Of a stretch of DNA of 33,023 nucleotides, positions 8,365-15,964 are shown in pieces. Source of the DNA: Bacilli bacterium (GTDB lineage: Bacteria; Bacillota_I; Bacilli_A; RF39; UBA660). The position numbers were made by a program, and so were the translations under genes. The stretch's first letter is position 1; every line of letters starts with the position of its first letter. Location of the stretch: NCBI GenBank assembly GCA_017936845.1, contig JAGBES010000028.1, positions 1-33,023 of the forward strand, written 5' to 3'. The notes under the pieces were generated by a model that saw only the letters and a program-made list of their open reading frames with translations, was not told the DNA's origin and made no database searches.

Positions 8365-9042
8365 TTATGAAGTTCTTTTCCATATATAAACAGACATATA
8401 AGGAATATTATGTGTATGAGAATTAAGTGTATGTGTATGTGAGTTAAGTGTATGTGTATGACCTTGTCCTCCACCTTGGTAACTAATTCTTACACCTGCA
8501 TTATATCCTTTATTATTACTAGCATATGTCACTGCTTTATCCGTCCAAGTAACAGTACTTCCAGAATCATTATGTCCTTGAATATTATGTTGATGTGATG
8601 GTATTTGTGAAATAGTTAATATAGTAGATCCAGTATCTCCAGTAGCTGCTCCAGTATTACCTGTTGCAGCTGCTGTTAATGTTCCAGTTATAGTTGAATT
8701 ACCAGCTTCATTAACACATCCATATAAAAAACCACCTGATAGTCTTTCCCATATACCTCCAAAAAGTGTACTTGGACTTATTTGATTAACAGACATATAT
8801 ATACTACCAATAGGATATATTAAATCAAAAACTCCCTCACCTGAACTACCACTAAAAGAAATACTATTTACAATTAAATTTCCATTTTCATCTAAACTAA
8901 ATTTTTCATTTTTTGATAAAAGACATTTAGTTGTAATATGATCTACTTCTAAATTTACATCATTTCCTTCTTTTGTAAATGCATCTTCAATATAATCATC
9001 ATACAATTCTGTTTCTATAATACTTGTTTCTTCGTTATTCAT
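8365..9042 (-). CDS. phage baseplate/tail-collar-like protein
   Basis: 225 residues from ATG 9042. An earlier in-frame ATG at 9069 would put the ribosome binding site AAAGGACGTG inside the gene, so 9042 is preferred. The C-terminal two thirds match the Gp10 C-terminal/tail-collar type: FDLIYPIGSIYMSVN, FGGIWERL, a glycine/threonine-rich stretch, LTISQIPSHQHN, a run of HTH motifs and the closing MSVYIWKR. Such domains trimerise at phage baseplates and fibre tips. The first 65 residues are acidic and unmatched. It sits 28 bases upstream of the RHS gene and is the first gene of the transcript; no other tail genes are present. It may be a carrier or targeting partner of the RHS protein. Confidence 0.75.
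   Translation of the reverse strand: MNNEETSIIETELYDDYIEDAFTKEGNDVNLEVDHITTKCLLSKNEKFSLDENGNLIVNSISFSGSSGEGVFDLIYPIGSIYMSVNQISPSTLFGGIWERLSGGFLYGCVNEAGNSTITGTLTAAATGNTGAATGDTGSTILTISQIPSHQHNIQGHNDSGSTVTWTDKAVTYASNNKGYNAGVRISYQGGGQGHTHTLNSHTHTLNSHTHNIPYMSVYIWKRTS
8407..8460 (-). repeat. in-frame 21-bp tandem repeat encoding HTHTLNS
   Basis: Two full copies and one partial copy of a seven-residue unit (HTHTLNS, HTHTLNS, HTHN) at the end of the collar-like protein. HxH motifs in trimeric phage fibres bind metal ions along the axis, so the repeat probably gives stacked metal sites. Confidence 0.75.
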
Positions 9043-9300
9043 ATCTTCACGTCCTTTCAATTTTTTCATTTATAATTTAATTTTTTATTAACAGTGGTTA
9101 AATGATTGATTGCTAATCAATTCCATAGGTTTTATGCCTCCTTGTTATCAAACAAAGCTACCCCTTTGATTGAGTCTGAGCTAGGTAGAAGTATCATTAT
9201 ACTCATTATTTGTCATCGCATTACTAATAGCAATTTAGTATTTATAACCAAGTATTAATCGTCAAGCGTACTTGTTATTGTGCTTATTATAATAAGAATG
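9043..9300 (-). ncRNA. long structured 5' leader of the toxin operon
   Basis: About 260 bases lie between the promoter and the first gene, with better-than-background G+C and several possible hairpins on the minus strand: CAAGTA/TACTTG, ACTAA/TTAGT, AGTAT/ATACT, CTACC/GGTAG, and ATTGATT/AATCAAT (9105-9121). A 12-codon ORF with the strongest ribosome binding site of the island sits inside it. I could not match it to a known riboswitch class. It may be a cis-regulatory RNA or attenuation leader; a noncoding remnant is the alternative. Confidence 0.4.
9088..9126 (-). CDS. possible 12-residue leader peptide
   Basis: ATG 9126 is preceded by AAGGAGG (9137-9143) at a 10-base spacing and encodes MELISNQSFNHC, then TAA. 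A near-consensus ribosome binding site before such a short frame is unlikely to be idle. The inverted repeat 9105-9121 lies inside it, so ribosome movement could alter the fold of the leader. It ends 45 bases before the collar-like gene. Confidence 0.4.
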   Translation of the reverse strand: MELISNQSFNHC

Positions 9301-9328
9301 TATTTAACCACATCTATTCAATTGTCAA
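9301..9328 (-). promoter_or_regulatory. sigma-A-type promoter of the toxin operon
   Basis: TTGACA (-35, 9323-9328) and TAAATA (-10, 9301-9306) are separated by 16 bases on the minus strand. It lies just downstream of the terminator that isolates the core operon, so it marks the start of the toxin transcript. Confidence 0.6.
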
Positions 9329-9342
9329 AGAATCATTTCTAT

Positions 9343-9388
9343 AAAAAAAGAAGAATATATTGAGAGTTTTTATTCTCTCAATATATTC
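9343..9388 (-). terminator. strong rho-independent terminator
   Basis: A perfect 14-bp stem (9353-9366 with 9375-9388) with an 8-base loop, followed on the minus strand by TTCT and seven T residues. It is the second terminator behind the queuosine-precursor transporter gene and insulates the toxin island. Confidence 0.85.
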
Positions 9389-9434
9389 CTCACTTAAATT
9401 GTTTTTTTGAAGTCTATATTTTAATTATTAATCA

Positions 9435-9462
9435 CAAAAAAGAAGAATTAATTATTCTTCTT
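9435..9462 (-). terminator. rho-independent terminator overlapping gene end
   Basis: AAGAAGAAT (9440-9448) pairs with ATTCTTCTT (9454-9462) around a 5-base loop, followed by six T residues on the minus strand. The hairpin contains the last codons and stop of the transporter gene. Confidence 0.8.
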
Positions 9463-10068
9463 AACAAAACTAACTACTTTATATACAATAGGTATCATAA
9501 TAAATTCTACTATTATTTTTATACCAGCTTGACTTATAATCATAATTATAATATTATTTAAACTAATTTTTCCTATAAAACCTATAGTAACAAAGAAAAT
9601 AGAATCTAACAATTCACCTATTATTGTAGAAAAAGATAATCTAAACCATAAAGGTTTTATATTAGTTTTTTCTTTTATAAAAGTCAAAACATATGAATTA
9701 GAAAGTCCACCTATTAAATAAGCTGTTAAGCTTGCTACTAATATTCTTGGTGTATTACCTAACACTAATTCAAATTCTTTTTGATATTCAAAATAATCTG
9801 GATAAGGCATTAATATAGCTAGAAAAAAGATAAATACCATTAAGGTATTACACAAAAATCCAGATATAATAATTTGTTTTGTTTTCTTATAGCCATATAC
9901 TTCTGAAAATACATCACCCAAAATATATGTTACTGGAAAAACTAAAGTTGCCGCTGTTAAAGTTATACCAAAAAAAGATACAACTTTAAAAGCTGTAACA
10001 TTAGAAATAAGTAAACAAGTTGTATAAATCATAATCATTAAAATAAATAAATTATTTTCTTTTTTCAT
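9448..10068 (-). CDS. yhhQ: queuosine precursor transporter (VUT/YhhQ family)
   Basis: A 206-residue inner-membrane protein with about six hydrophobic segments. Family signatures include ISNVTAFKVV near the N-terminus, FPVTYILGDVFSEVYGYKK and GELLDSIFF. The family (COG1738) imports queuosine precursors such as preQ0/preQ1 for the wobble base of tRNAs. The start at 10068 lies six bases after the preceding stop, with a GTAGGG ribosome binding site overlapping that stop. It is the last gene of the comN-relA-dtd operon. No preQ1 riboswitch-like leader is possible in the 6-base gap. Confidence 0.85.
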   Translation of the reverse strand: MKKENNLFILMIMIYTTCLLISNVTAFKVVSFFGITLTAATLVFPVTYILGDVFSEVYGYKKTKQIIISGFLCNTLMVFIFFLAILMPYPDYFEYQKEFELVLGNTPRILVASLTAYLIGGLSNSYVLTFIKEKTNIKPLWFRLSFSTIIGELLDSIFFVTIGFIGKISLNNIIIMIISQAGIKIIVEFIMIPIVYKVVSFVKKNN

Positions 10069-10074
10069 ATTACC

Positions 10075-11127
10075 CTACTTCTTTTTTATATCTTCTAATT
10101 TATCATTTATATCTTCTTTATAAAATTTATATGTTGCAATTAAAATAATAGCTACTGGGAATGATGCAACTATTCCTGTTATACCAAATAATATACCTCC
10201 AGCTGTTATAGAAATTATAACAATAACTGGTTTTACATTATTAGTTTTACCATATACTAAAGGTCCTATAACATTACCATCTATAATAGATAAAATACAG
10301 AATGTAATAACTGTTCTAATAAATAAAGCTGGAGAAACAACTATAGCTGTAACGGCTGCTACTACATTAGTAATCATACCTCCAAAATATGGTATTAATT
10401 GTGTTACCATAGCTAAAAATCCTAAAAGTAGTGCATTTGGATGACCTATAATAGCATATATAATAGAATATTCAAATAAAGAAATAATCATCAATTTTAC
10501 AAATCCAGATAAATAGTTTTTCATTTCTTCATCAATTGTTTTAATATATCTATAAGTTTTTCTAGATTTATTTTTTAAATATTTTTTTGTTTCTTTTCTT
10601 ATATTCTCCATATCTATTAAAAAATAAATAGCTGATGTAAAACATAAAAATACATTTGTTATAAAACCTATTGAAACATTTATTAAGTTGATTGCTCCAT
10701 TAGATATATATTTACCAACTCCCATAACGATATCATTTAAAGCATTTGTTAAAGAATCTTGAATTGGTCCTAAATCATAGTTATATTCTTTTGATATTTC
10801 TTTAACAAAAGATATAGATGAATTAAATAAATTTACAGTTTGATTAAATAAAAGTGGAACAACTAAGAAAACCGTGAAACTTACTAGCGCTAAAAATAAA
10901 ACTATTATTATAAAGATTGATAATCCTTTGGGAACTTTTTTCGATTGTAGATATTTTAAAAATGGGTATAATGCATAGGCTATTACAAAAGCAACTATAA
11001 AAGGCATCATAATTTTAAAGAATTTACCTAAAACTCCCATCCATAAATTTCCTGTTTGATATAGTAAAAATACAATTAGAGCTACAACAGCTATATTAAC
11101 CAATTTAAAATTTATTTTATTTTTCAT
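10075..11127 (-). CDS. AI-2E family (UPF0118) membrane permease
   Basis: A 350-residue protein with eight or so membrane segments: two near the N-terminus (LVNIAVVALIVFLLYQ, KIMMPFIVAFVIAYALYPFL), one at about 70-92, and a C-terminal cluster. It has the family hallmarks PFIVAFVIAYALYP, QLIPYFGGMIT and DGNVIGPLVYGK. Members have been linked to autoinducer-2 export, Na+/H+ antiport and osmotic stress, so the substrate is not predictable. It lies one base after dtd and shares the relA operon. Confidence 0.85.
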   Translation of the reverse strand: MKNKINFKLVNIAVVALIVFLLYQTGNLWMGVLGKFFKIMMPFIVAFVIAYALYPFLKYLQSKKVPKGLSIFIIIVLFLALVSFTVFLVVPLLFNQTVNLFNSSISFVKEISKEYNYDLGPIQDSLTNALNDIVMGVGKYISNGAINLINVSIGFITNVFLCFTSAIYFLIDMENIRKETKKYLKNKSRKTYRYIKTIDEEMKNYLSGFVKLMIISLFEYSIIYAIIGHPNALLLGFLAMVTQLIPYFGGMITNVVAAVTAIVVSPALFIRTVITFCILSIIDGNVIGPLVYGKTNNVKPVIVIISITAGGILFGITGIVASFPVAIILIATYKFYKEDINDKLEDIKKK

Positions 11128-11128
11128 T

Positions 11129-11572
11129 TTAATTCCTACTTTCTAACAAAATAGTTACAGGTCCATCATTTAAAATATTAACTTTCATATCACTACCAAA
11201 TATACCTGTTTCTACATTTATATTATTAATTTTTAATTCTTCATTAAATAAGTCATATAATTTTATTGCTTCTTCTCCATTTAATGCATTTATATAACTT
11301 GGTCTATTTCCTTTTTTTGTATCTGCGTAAAGAGTAAATTGTGAAATACTAAGTATACTACCATTTTCATCTAATATACTTTTATTCATAACTCCTTTTT
11401 CATCATCAAATATTCTTAAATTTATAATCTTTTTTACTAAGTATTTTATATCATCAATTGTATCACTATCTTTAAAGCCAACTAATAAAACTAATCCTTT
11501 ATCTATTTTACCTACTATTTTATTATTAACAGATACACTTGAATTTAAACTTCTTTGTACTAAAACTCTCAT
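11129..11572 (-). CDS. dtd: D-aminoacyl-tRNA deacylase
   Basis: 147 residues, the normal length. DTD removes D-amino acids (and glycine mischarged on tRNA-Ala) from tRNA in the cytoplasm. Both catalytic signatures are present: SQFTLYAD (residues 77-84) and NDGPVT (135-140), the latter carrying the cis Gly-Pro that excludes L-aminoacyl groups. The start overlaps the relA stop as TAATG, and relA-dtd adjacency is standard in Firmicutes. Confidence 0.95.
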   Translation of the reverse strand: MRVLVQRSLNSSVSVNNKIVGKIDKGLVLLVGFKDSDTIDDIKYLVKKIINLRIFDDEKGVMNKSILDENGSILSISQFTLYADTKKGNRPSYINALNGEEAIKLYDLFNEELKINNINVETGIFGSDMKVNILNDGPVTILLESRN

Positions 11573-13761
11573 TATTTAATCAATCTTTCTACTTCTATAA
11601 TATCTTTCATTTGTCTTAAATCATTTATAAACTTGACAAGATTTTCTTTTTTATCGACTAAAACAGTTATTTCATAAACATTGTCAGTTTTATTAATATA
11701 AGTATTTATACTTTGAATACTTACGTTAGATTTAGTTGTTTTAGCAATTATATTTAATAATAAATCTTCTTTTTTTAATGCATGAATAATTAAATTAGTT
11801 GGATATTTTTTATTAATTTCTGCATTCCATTTTACATCTACAAGTCTTTCTTCTAGTTCTTTAACATTAGGGCACATTGCTCTATGAACAGTAATACCAT
11901 ATCCTTTTGTTATATAACCTACTATCCTATCTTGTGGAATTGGATTACAACAAGATGCTAGATTAACTTTAATATCATCTATTCCTTCTACTAGTATATC
12001 ATTTTTTATTTGAGGTTTTTCTACTTCTTTATTCTTTGTTTTTCTTAAAATTATTTCTTCTTTTGTATCTTTATTTTCCTCAGTAATTAAATTAATTATT
12101 GATCCTACTTGAATACTATTATTTCCTATACTAATATATAATTCATCTAAATTATCATATTTATATTCTTTAAGTATTTTAGAAACATTTTCATTTGATA
12201 AAAATTCACTAATAGCAAGTTTTCTTTTTCTTAATTCTTTATTTAATATATCTTCTCCATTTTTTAAATATTCTTCTTTTTCTATACGATTAAAAAATCC
12301 TTTTATTTTATTTTTAGCATGATTAGTTTTTACTATATTTACCCATTCACGACTAGGTCCAAATGAATTTTGATTAGTATTAATTTTAACTATATCATTA
12401 TTTTTTAATTTATAATCAATCGAAACAATATTATTATTTACAATAGCTCCTACCATTTTATCTCCAACTTTAGTATGAACTTTATATGCAAAATCTATTG
12501 GTGTTGATCCATTTGGAAGTTCTATAACATCACCATTTGGAGTAAATACATAAATAGTGTTGTTAAAAACATCTTCTTTTACTGAATTAATAAAATCTTC
12601 ATCTTTAGTTTCTTCACTATTAAGTTCAATTATAGAACGGAAAAATTGTAATTTTTGTTCCATATTATTTTGCATTAAACTTTTAGCATTGCCATTATTT
12701 TCTTTATATGCCCAGTGAGAAGCAATACCACGTTCCGCTACTTCATCCATTTCATATGTTCTTATTTGTATTTCAAATAAATAACCATAATCACCAAAAA
12801 CAGTTGTATGAAGTGACTGATACATATTTGTTTTAGGCATTGCTATATAATCTTTAAATCTTTTTGGAATTGGTCTATATTTAGAATGAATTATTCCAAG
12901 TGCTTTGTAACATTCTGGTTTTGTTTCTACAAAAACACGAAGAGCTAATAAATCATATATATCATTAAACTTCTTACCTTTATCTAATTTTTTATAGATA
13001 CTATATATACTTTTAGCTCTACCTTTTATTTCATGTTTAATACCATTTTGATCAAGTAATTTAGAAACACTATTTTTCATTTCTTCTACTACTTTATCTC
13101 GCTCAACTTTTGATTGATTTAATTGTTCTACAATAGAATAATATACATCTGGTTTGTAATATCTAAGAGATAAATCTTCAAGTTCACTTTTGATTTTATT
13201 CATACCAAGTCTATGAGCTATAGGAGTTAAAATTTCTAATGTTTCTATGGCTTTTTCTTTTTGTTTTTCTTCTGGATGAACCCATAATGTTCTCATATTA
13301 TGTAAACGGTCAGCTAATTTAATAATAATTACTCTAACATCTTCACATAGTCCAACTAATATTTTTCTTTGCGTTGCTATCATAATACTGCTTCCATTCG
13401 ATGTATCAAAATTAAGTTTATTAATTTTAGTTACACCATCTACTAAATTAGCAATTTCATCTGTAAAATTTGAAGCCATTTCTTCTTTTGTTACATCACA
13501 ATCTTCTAATACATCATGTAAAAGTCCTGCACATATAGTCGCTGCATCAGCATTTATTTCTGTTAAAATATATGCAACATTTAATGGATGTTCAATATAT
13601 GGCTCTCCTGTCATTCTTTTAACACCAAAATGTTGTTCTTTAGCATAATTATAAGCTTTTGTTATTAGATTTAATTCTTTTTTATCATTTATATAGGTTT
13701 TTATTTTATTCATTAAATCTTCATATTTAAGTCCAACATTTACCTTTGTCACAGGCGCCAT
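11572..13761 (-). CDS. relA: bifunctional (p)ppGpp synthetase/hydrolase
   Basis: 729 residues from ATG 13761. The ribosome binding site AAAGGGAG lies directly against this ATG but is ideally spaced for the GTG three codons on (13752), which may be the true start. Domains in order: HD hydrolase (HDVLED at 82-87), synthetase (about 240-350, with GRAKSIYSIYKKL and FEIQIRT), TGS (about 401-462, VFTPNGDVIELPNGSTPIDFAY), a conserved cysteine region (ASCCNPIPQDRIVGY) and a C-terminal ACT domain. The HD motif is intact, so it should make and degrade the alarmone. Context with dtd downstream and comN upstream is the Bacilli arrangement. Confidence 0.95.
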   Translation of the reverse strand: MAPVTKVNVGLKYEDLMNKIKTYINDKKELNLITKAYNYAKEQHFGVKRMTGEPYIEHPLNVAYILTEINADAATICAGLLHDVLEDCDVTKEEMASNFTDEIANLVDGVTKINKLNFDTSNGSSIMIATQRKILVGLCEDVRVIIIKLADRLHNMRTLWVHPEEKQKEKAIETLEILTPIAHRLGMNKIKSELEDLSLRYYKPDVYYSIVEQLNQSKVERDKVVEEMKNSVSKLLDQNGIKHEIKGRAKSIYSIYKKLDKGKKFNDIYDLLALRVFVETKPECYKALGIIHSKYRPIPKRFKDYIAMPKTNMYQSLHTTVFGDYGYLFEIQIRTYEMDEVAERGIASHWAYKENNGNAKSLMQNNMEQKLQFFRSIIELNSEETKDEDFINSVKEDVFNNTIYVFTPNGDVIELPNGSTPIDFAYKVHTKVGDKMVGAIVNNNIVSIDYKLKNNDIVKINTNQNSFGPSREWVNIVKTNHAKNKIKGFFNRIEKEEYLKNGEDILNKELRKRKLAISEFLSNENVSKILKEYKYDNLDELYISIGNNSIQVGSIINLITEENKDTKEEIILRKTKNKEVEKPQIKNDILVEGIDDIKVNLASCCNPIPQDRIVGYITKGYGITVHRAMCPNVKELEERLVDVKWNAEINKKYPTNLIIHALKKEDLLLNIIAKTTKSNVSIQSINTYINKTDNVYEITVLVDKKENLVKFINDLRQMKDIIEVERLIK

Positions 13762-13768
13762 CTCCCTT

Positions 13769-14287
13769 TTATACTGTATATCTTTTTACATTTAGTTTTT
13801 CTTTTATTTCAATATTCTTATTTACTTTATCTTCTATATACATTGTAAAATTATCATATTTTTTAATATATTCTAATAAATCTCTATCATTTTTTATTTC
13901 TTCTTTTATTATAGTATTATCAATACCTTCTATTTCATTTTCTACATATTTTCTAAAATAAATAGAAAGTTTATTTTTCATTTCATAATTAAATTCAAAG
14001 TAAGCTCTTGATAAAGCATCTTTTAATATATCATGATCTATATATGTATCATAATCTATTATATTTGCTTCTTCGATTAAAAATTTTATAATTTTACTAT
14101 TTTTATTTATACGGACATAATTATGTTTATCTATTAATATAGAATCTACTTCCATATTATTAAATAAATCACTAAGTATTTCTGTCATATTTTTATTATT
14201 TAATTTGGTTGCTACTGACATACCTATTAATATATCTGCATACTCTATTAATTTATAATCTTTATATTTTTTATCTGTTCTTATCAT
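13769..14287 (-). CDS. hypothetical protein between comN and relA
   Basis: 172 residues from ATG 14287, chosen because AAGGGTGG sits four bases upstream. The in-frame ATG at 14308 lies within comN and has no ribosome binding site. The protein is soluble, lysine- and aspartate-rich and probably mostly helical (YADILIGMSVATKLNNKNMTEIL, ILKDALSRAYFEFNYEMKNKL). No motif or family is recognised. It is translated within the same operon, with its stop inside the relA ribosome binding region, so it may be a lineage-specific partner of comN or relA. Confidence 0.7.
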   Translation of the reverse strand: MIRTDKKYKDYKLIEYADILIGMSVATKLNNKNMTEILSDLFNNMEVDSILIDKHNYVRINKNSKIIKFLIEEANIIDYDTYIDHDILKDALSRAYFEFNYEMKNKLSIYFRKYVENEIEGIDNTIIKEEIKNDRDLLEYIKKYDNFTMYIEDKVNKNIEIKEKLNVKRYTV

Positions 14288-14297
14288 AAAACCACCC

Positions 14298-14570
14298 TTA
14301 ATTATCAAAATAAATCATACGATTTCTCATATTCAATTTTTCTTTTAAATATTTATCTATAAGCATATCATCAACATTTAAAACATCACTAACCATTTGA
14401 TAAAGTGATAAATTTTTAGAATTAATCCATTTCACTTCTTTTAGATAATTCCATATATCTTCTTCTTTAATATAGATATAACCATTTCTACGCATTTCTT
14501 CTTTTTTAGTTTTTAATGCTGGTTTAATTCTTTTATATAATTCTTCTATTGAATCAAACATTATGTCCAT
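14298..14570 (-). CDS. comN: ComN-family post-transcriptional regulator
   Basis: 90 residues. The segment ELYKRIKPALKTKKEE, then a middle EEDIWNYLKEVKW and the following YQMVSDVLNV, fits the ComN/Post_transc_reg family. In Bacillus subtilis its member (YrzD) acts post-transcriptionally on comE mRNA. The last 15 residues differ from that protein. AGGAGG is seven bases before ATG 14570, and the gene starts the operon that includes relA and dtd. Competence control here is not implied; no com genes are visible. Confidence 0.75.
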   Translation of the reverse strand: MDIMFDSIEELYKRIKPALKTKKEEMRRNGYIYIKEEDIWNYLKEVKWINSKNLSLYQMVSDVLNVDDMLIDKYLKEKLNMRNRMIYFDN

Positions 14571-14662
14571 AATAGTTCCTCCTTATAAATAAATATGCTT
14601 AAATTCTCATATATATATTATATATTAAATTAAATATTTTTTAAAGTTTTTGGAGGAATAAA

Positions 14663-15964
14663 ATGAAAAAAAGTAAATTTATTAAATCAAGTATTATTTT
14701 AATAATAGGTGGTCTAATAACAAAAGTACTTGGAATGATTATAAAAATTATAATGACAAGACTAATTGGAACTGAAGGTATAGGTATATATATGATGATT
14801 TCACCTACTTATATGTTATTAATATCAATTGCTACTTTTGGACTTCCAGTAGCTATTTCTAAACTAATTGCTGAAAATAAATACAATAATAAAAATATTA
14901 TTCTATCTATAATTCCCATTTCTTTAATTATAAACATTTTAATAATTATATTGTTATTTATATTTAGTGGTTTTATTTCAAACAATCTTTTACATGAATC
15001 AAGAACTTATTATGGATTAATTTCTATGGGGTTTGTTCTTCCTTTTATTTCTATTTCATCTATTATAAGAGGATACTTTTTTGGTAAGGAAAGAATGTTA
15101 CCACATGTTATATCTAATATATGTGAAGATATAATAAGATTAATTGTTTTAATAATAGGAATTCCTTTATTTTTAACTAAAGGAATTGAATATACAATTG
15201 CTTTTATCATTATATCTAATATATTTAGTGAACTTTCATCTATTATTATTTTGACATTATGTTTACCTAATAAAAATATAAAAAAAGAAGATTTTTTTCT
15301 AAATAAAAAAAACATAAAAAATGTTTTTGGTATTAGTGTTCCTACTTTAATAGGAAGATTAATAGGTAATATAGGATACTTTTTAGAACCAATAATTTTA
15401 ACAACTATTCTTTTAAAAGTTGGATATACTAATAATTTTATTGTTTATGAATATGGAATTATTAGTGGTTTTGTTTTACCATTATTATTACTACCTTCTT
15501 TTTTTACTGCTGCTATTTCACAAGCTTTAATACCAGTAATAAGTAAATCATATTCTAATAATAATATAAAATATACTAAATCTAAAATAAAACAAGCTAT
15601 TTTTATTTCATTATTAATTGGAATCCCTGTAACAATAATTTTTGAATTATTTCCAGAGTTTTGTTTAAAGTTTTTATATAATACTAATGAAGGAATAAAT
15701 TATTTAAGGGTTCTAGCTCCTATTTGCTTAATGCAGTATATTCAAGCACCTTTAACTAGTAGTCTACAAGCTATGGGTAAAGCTAAGGAAGCTATGAATG
15801 GAACCTTAATCGGTATGATATCAAGAACTGTTCTATTAACATTATTATCTTGTTTAAAAATAGGAATGTGGGGACTTATTATATCAACAAGCATAAGTAT
15901 CATTTTAGTTACTCATCACCAATATAAAAAAATAAAAGAAAATCTAAAAAAAGATACTATCTAG
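14663..15964 (+). CDS. spoVB: SpoVB-like polysaccharide/lipid flippase (MATE/MVF fold)
   Basis: 433 residues with about 12-14 membrane segments. It opens with SSIILIIGGLITKVLGMI and MTRLIGTEGIGIYMM, the N-terminal signature of SpoVB/YtgP-type flippases of the MOP superfamily. Family knowledge: members move lipid-linked wall precursors across the membrane, and SpoVB itself acts in spore cortex formation. Sporulation cannot be inferred from this gene alone. TTTGGAGG lies six bases before ATG 14663. It is divergent from comN across a 92-base AT-rich gap and overlaps the convergent lysozyme-like gene by 8 bases. Confidence 0.85.
   Translation: MKKSKFIKSSIILIIGGLITKVLGMIIKIIMTRLIGTEGIGIYMMISPTYMLLISIATFGLPVAISKLIAENKYNNKNIILSIIPISLIINILIIILLFIFSGFISNNLLHESRTYYGLISMGFVLPFISISSIIRGYFFGKERMLPHVISNICEDIIRLIVLIIGIPLFLTKGIEYTIAFIIISNIFSELSSIIILTLCLPNKNIKKEDFFLNKKNIKNVFGISVPTLIGRLIGNIGYFLEPIILTTILLKVGYTNNFIVYEYGIISGFVLPLLLLPSFFTAAISQALIPVISKSYSNNNIKYTKSKIKQAIFISLLIGIPVTIIFELFPEFCLKFLYNTNEGINYLRVLAPICLMQYIQAPLTSSLQAMGKAKEAMNGTLIGMISRTVLLTLLSCLKIGMWGLIISTSISIILVTHHQYKKIKENLKKDTI

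Noticed and set aside
9150-9190. tRNA-like TAGCTCAG in the leader of the toxin operon.
   Set aside because: Only the D-arm-like string is present. No acceptor, anticodon or T-arm pairing could be made around it.
9448-10068. A preQ1 riboswitch controlling the queuosine-precursor transporter.
   Set aside because: The gene starts six bases after the previous stop in an operon. The only structured leader nearby (9043-9300) lies downstream of it and belongs to the toxin operon.
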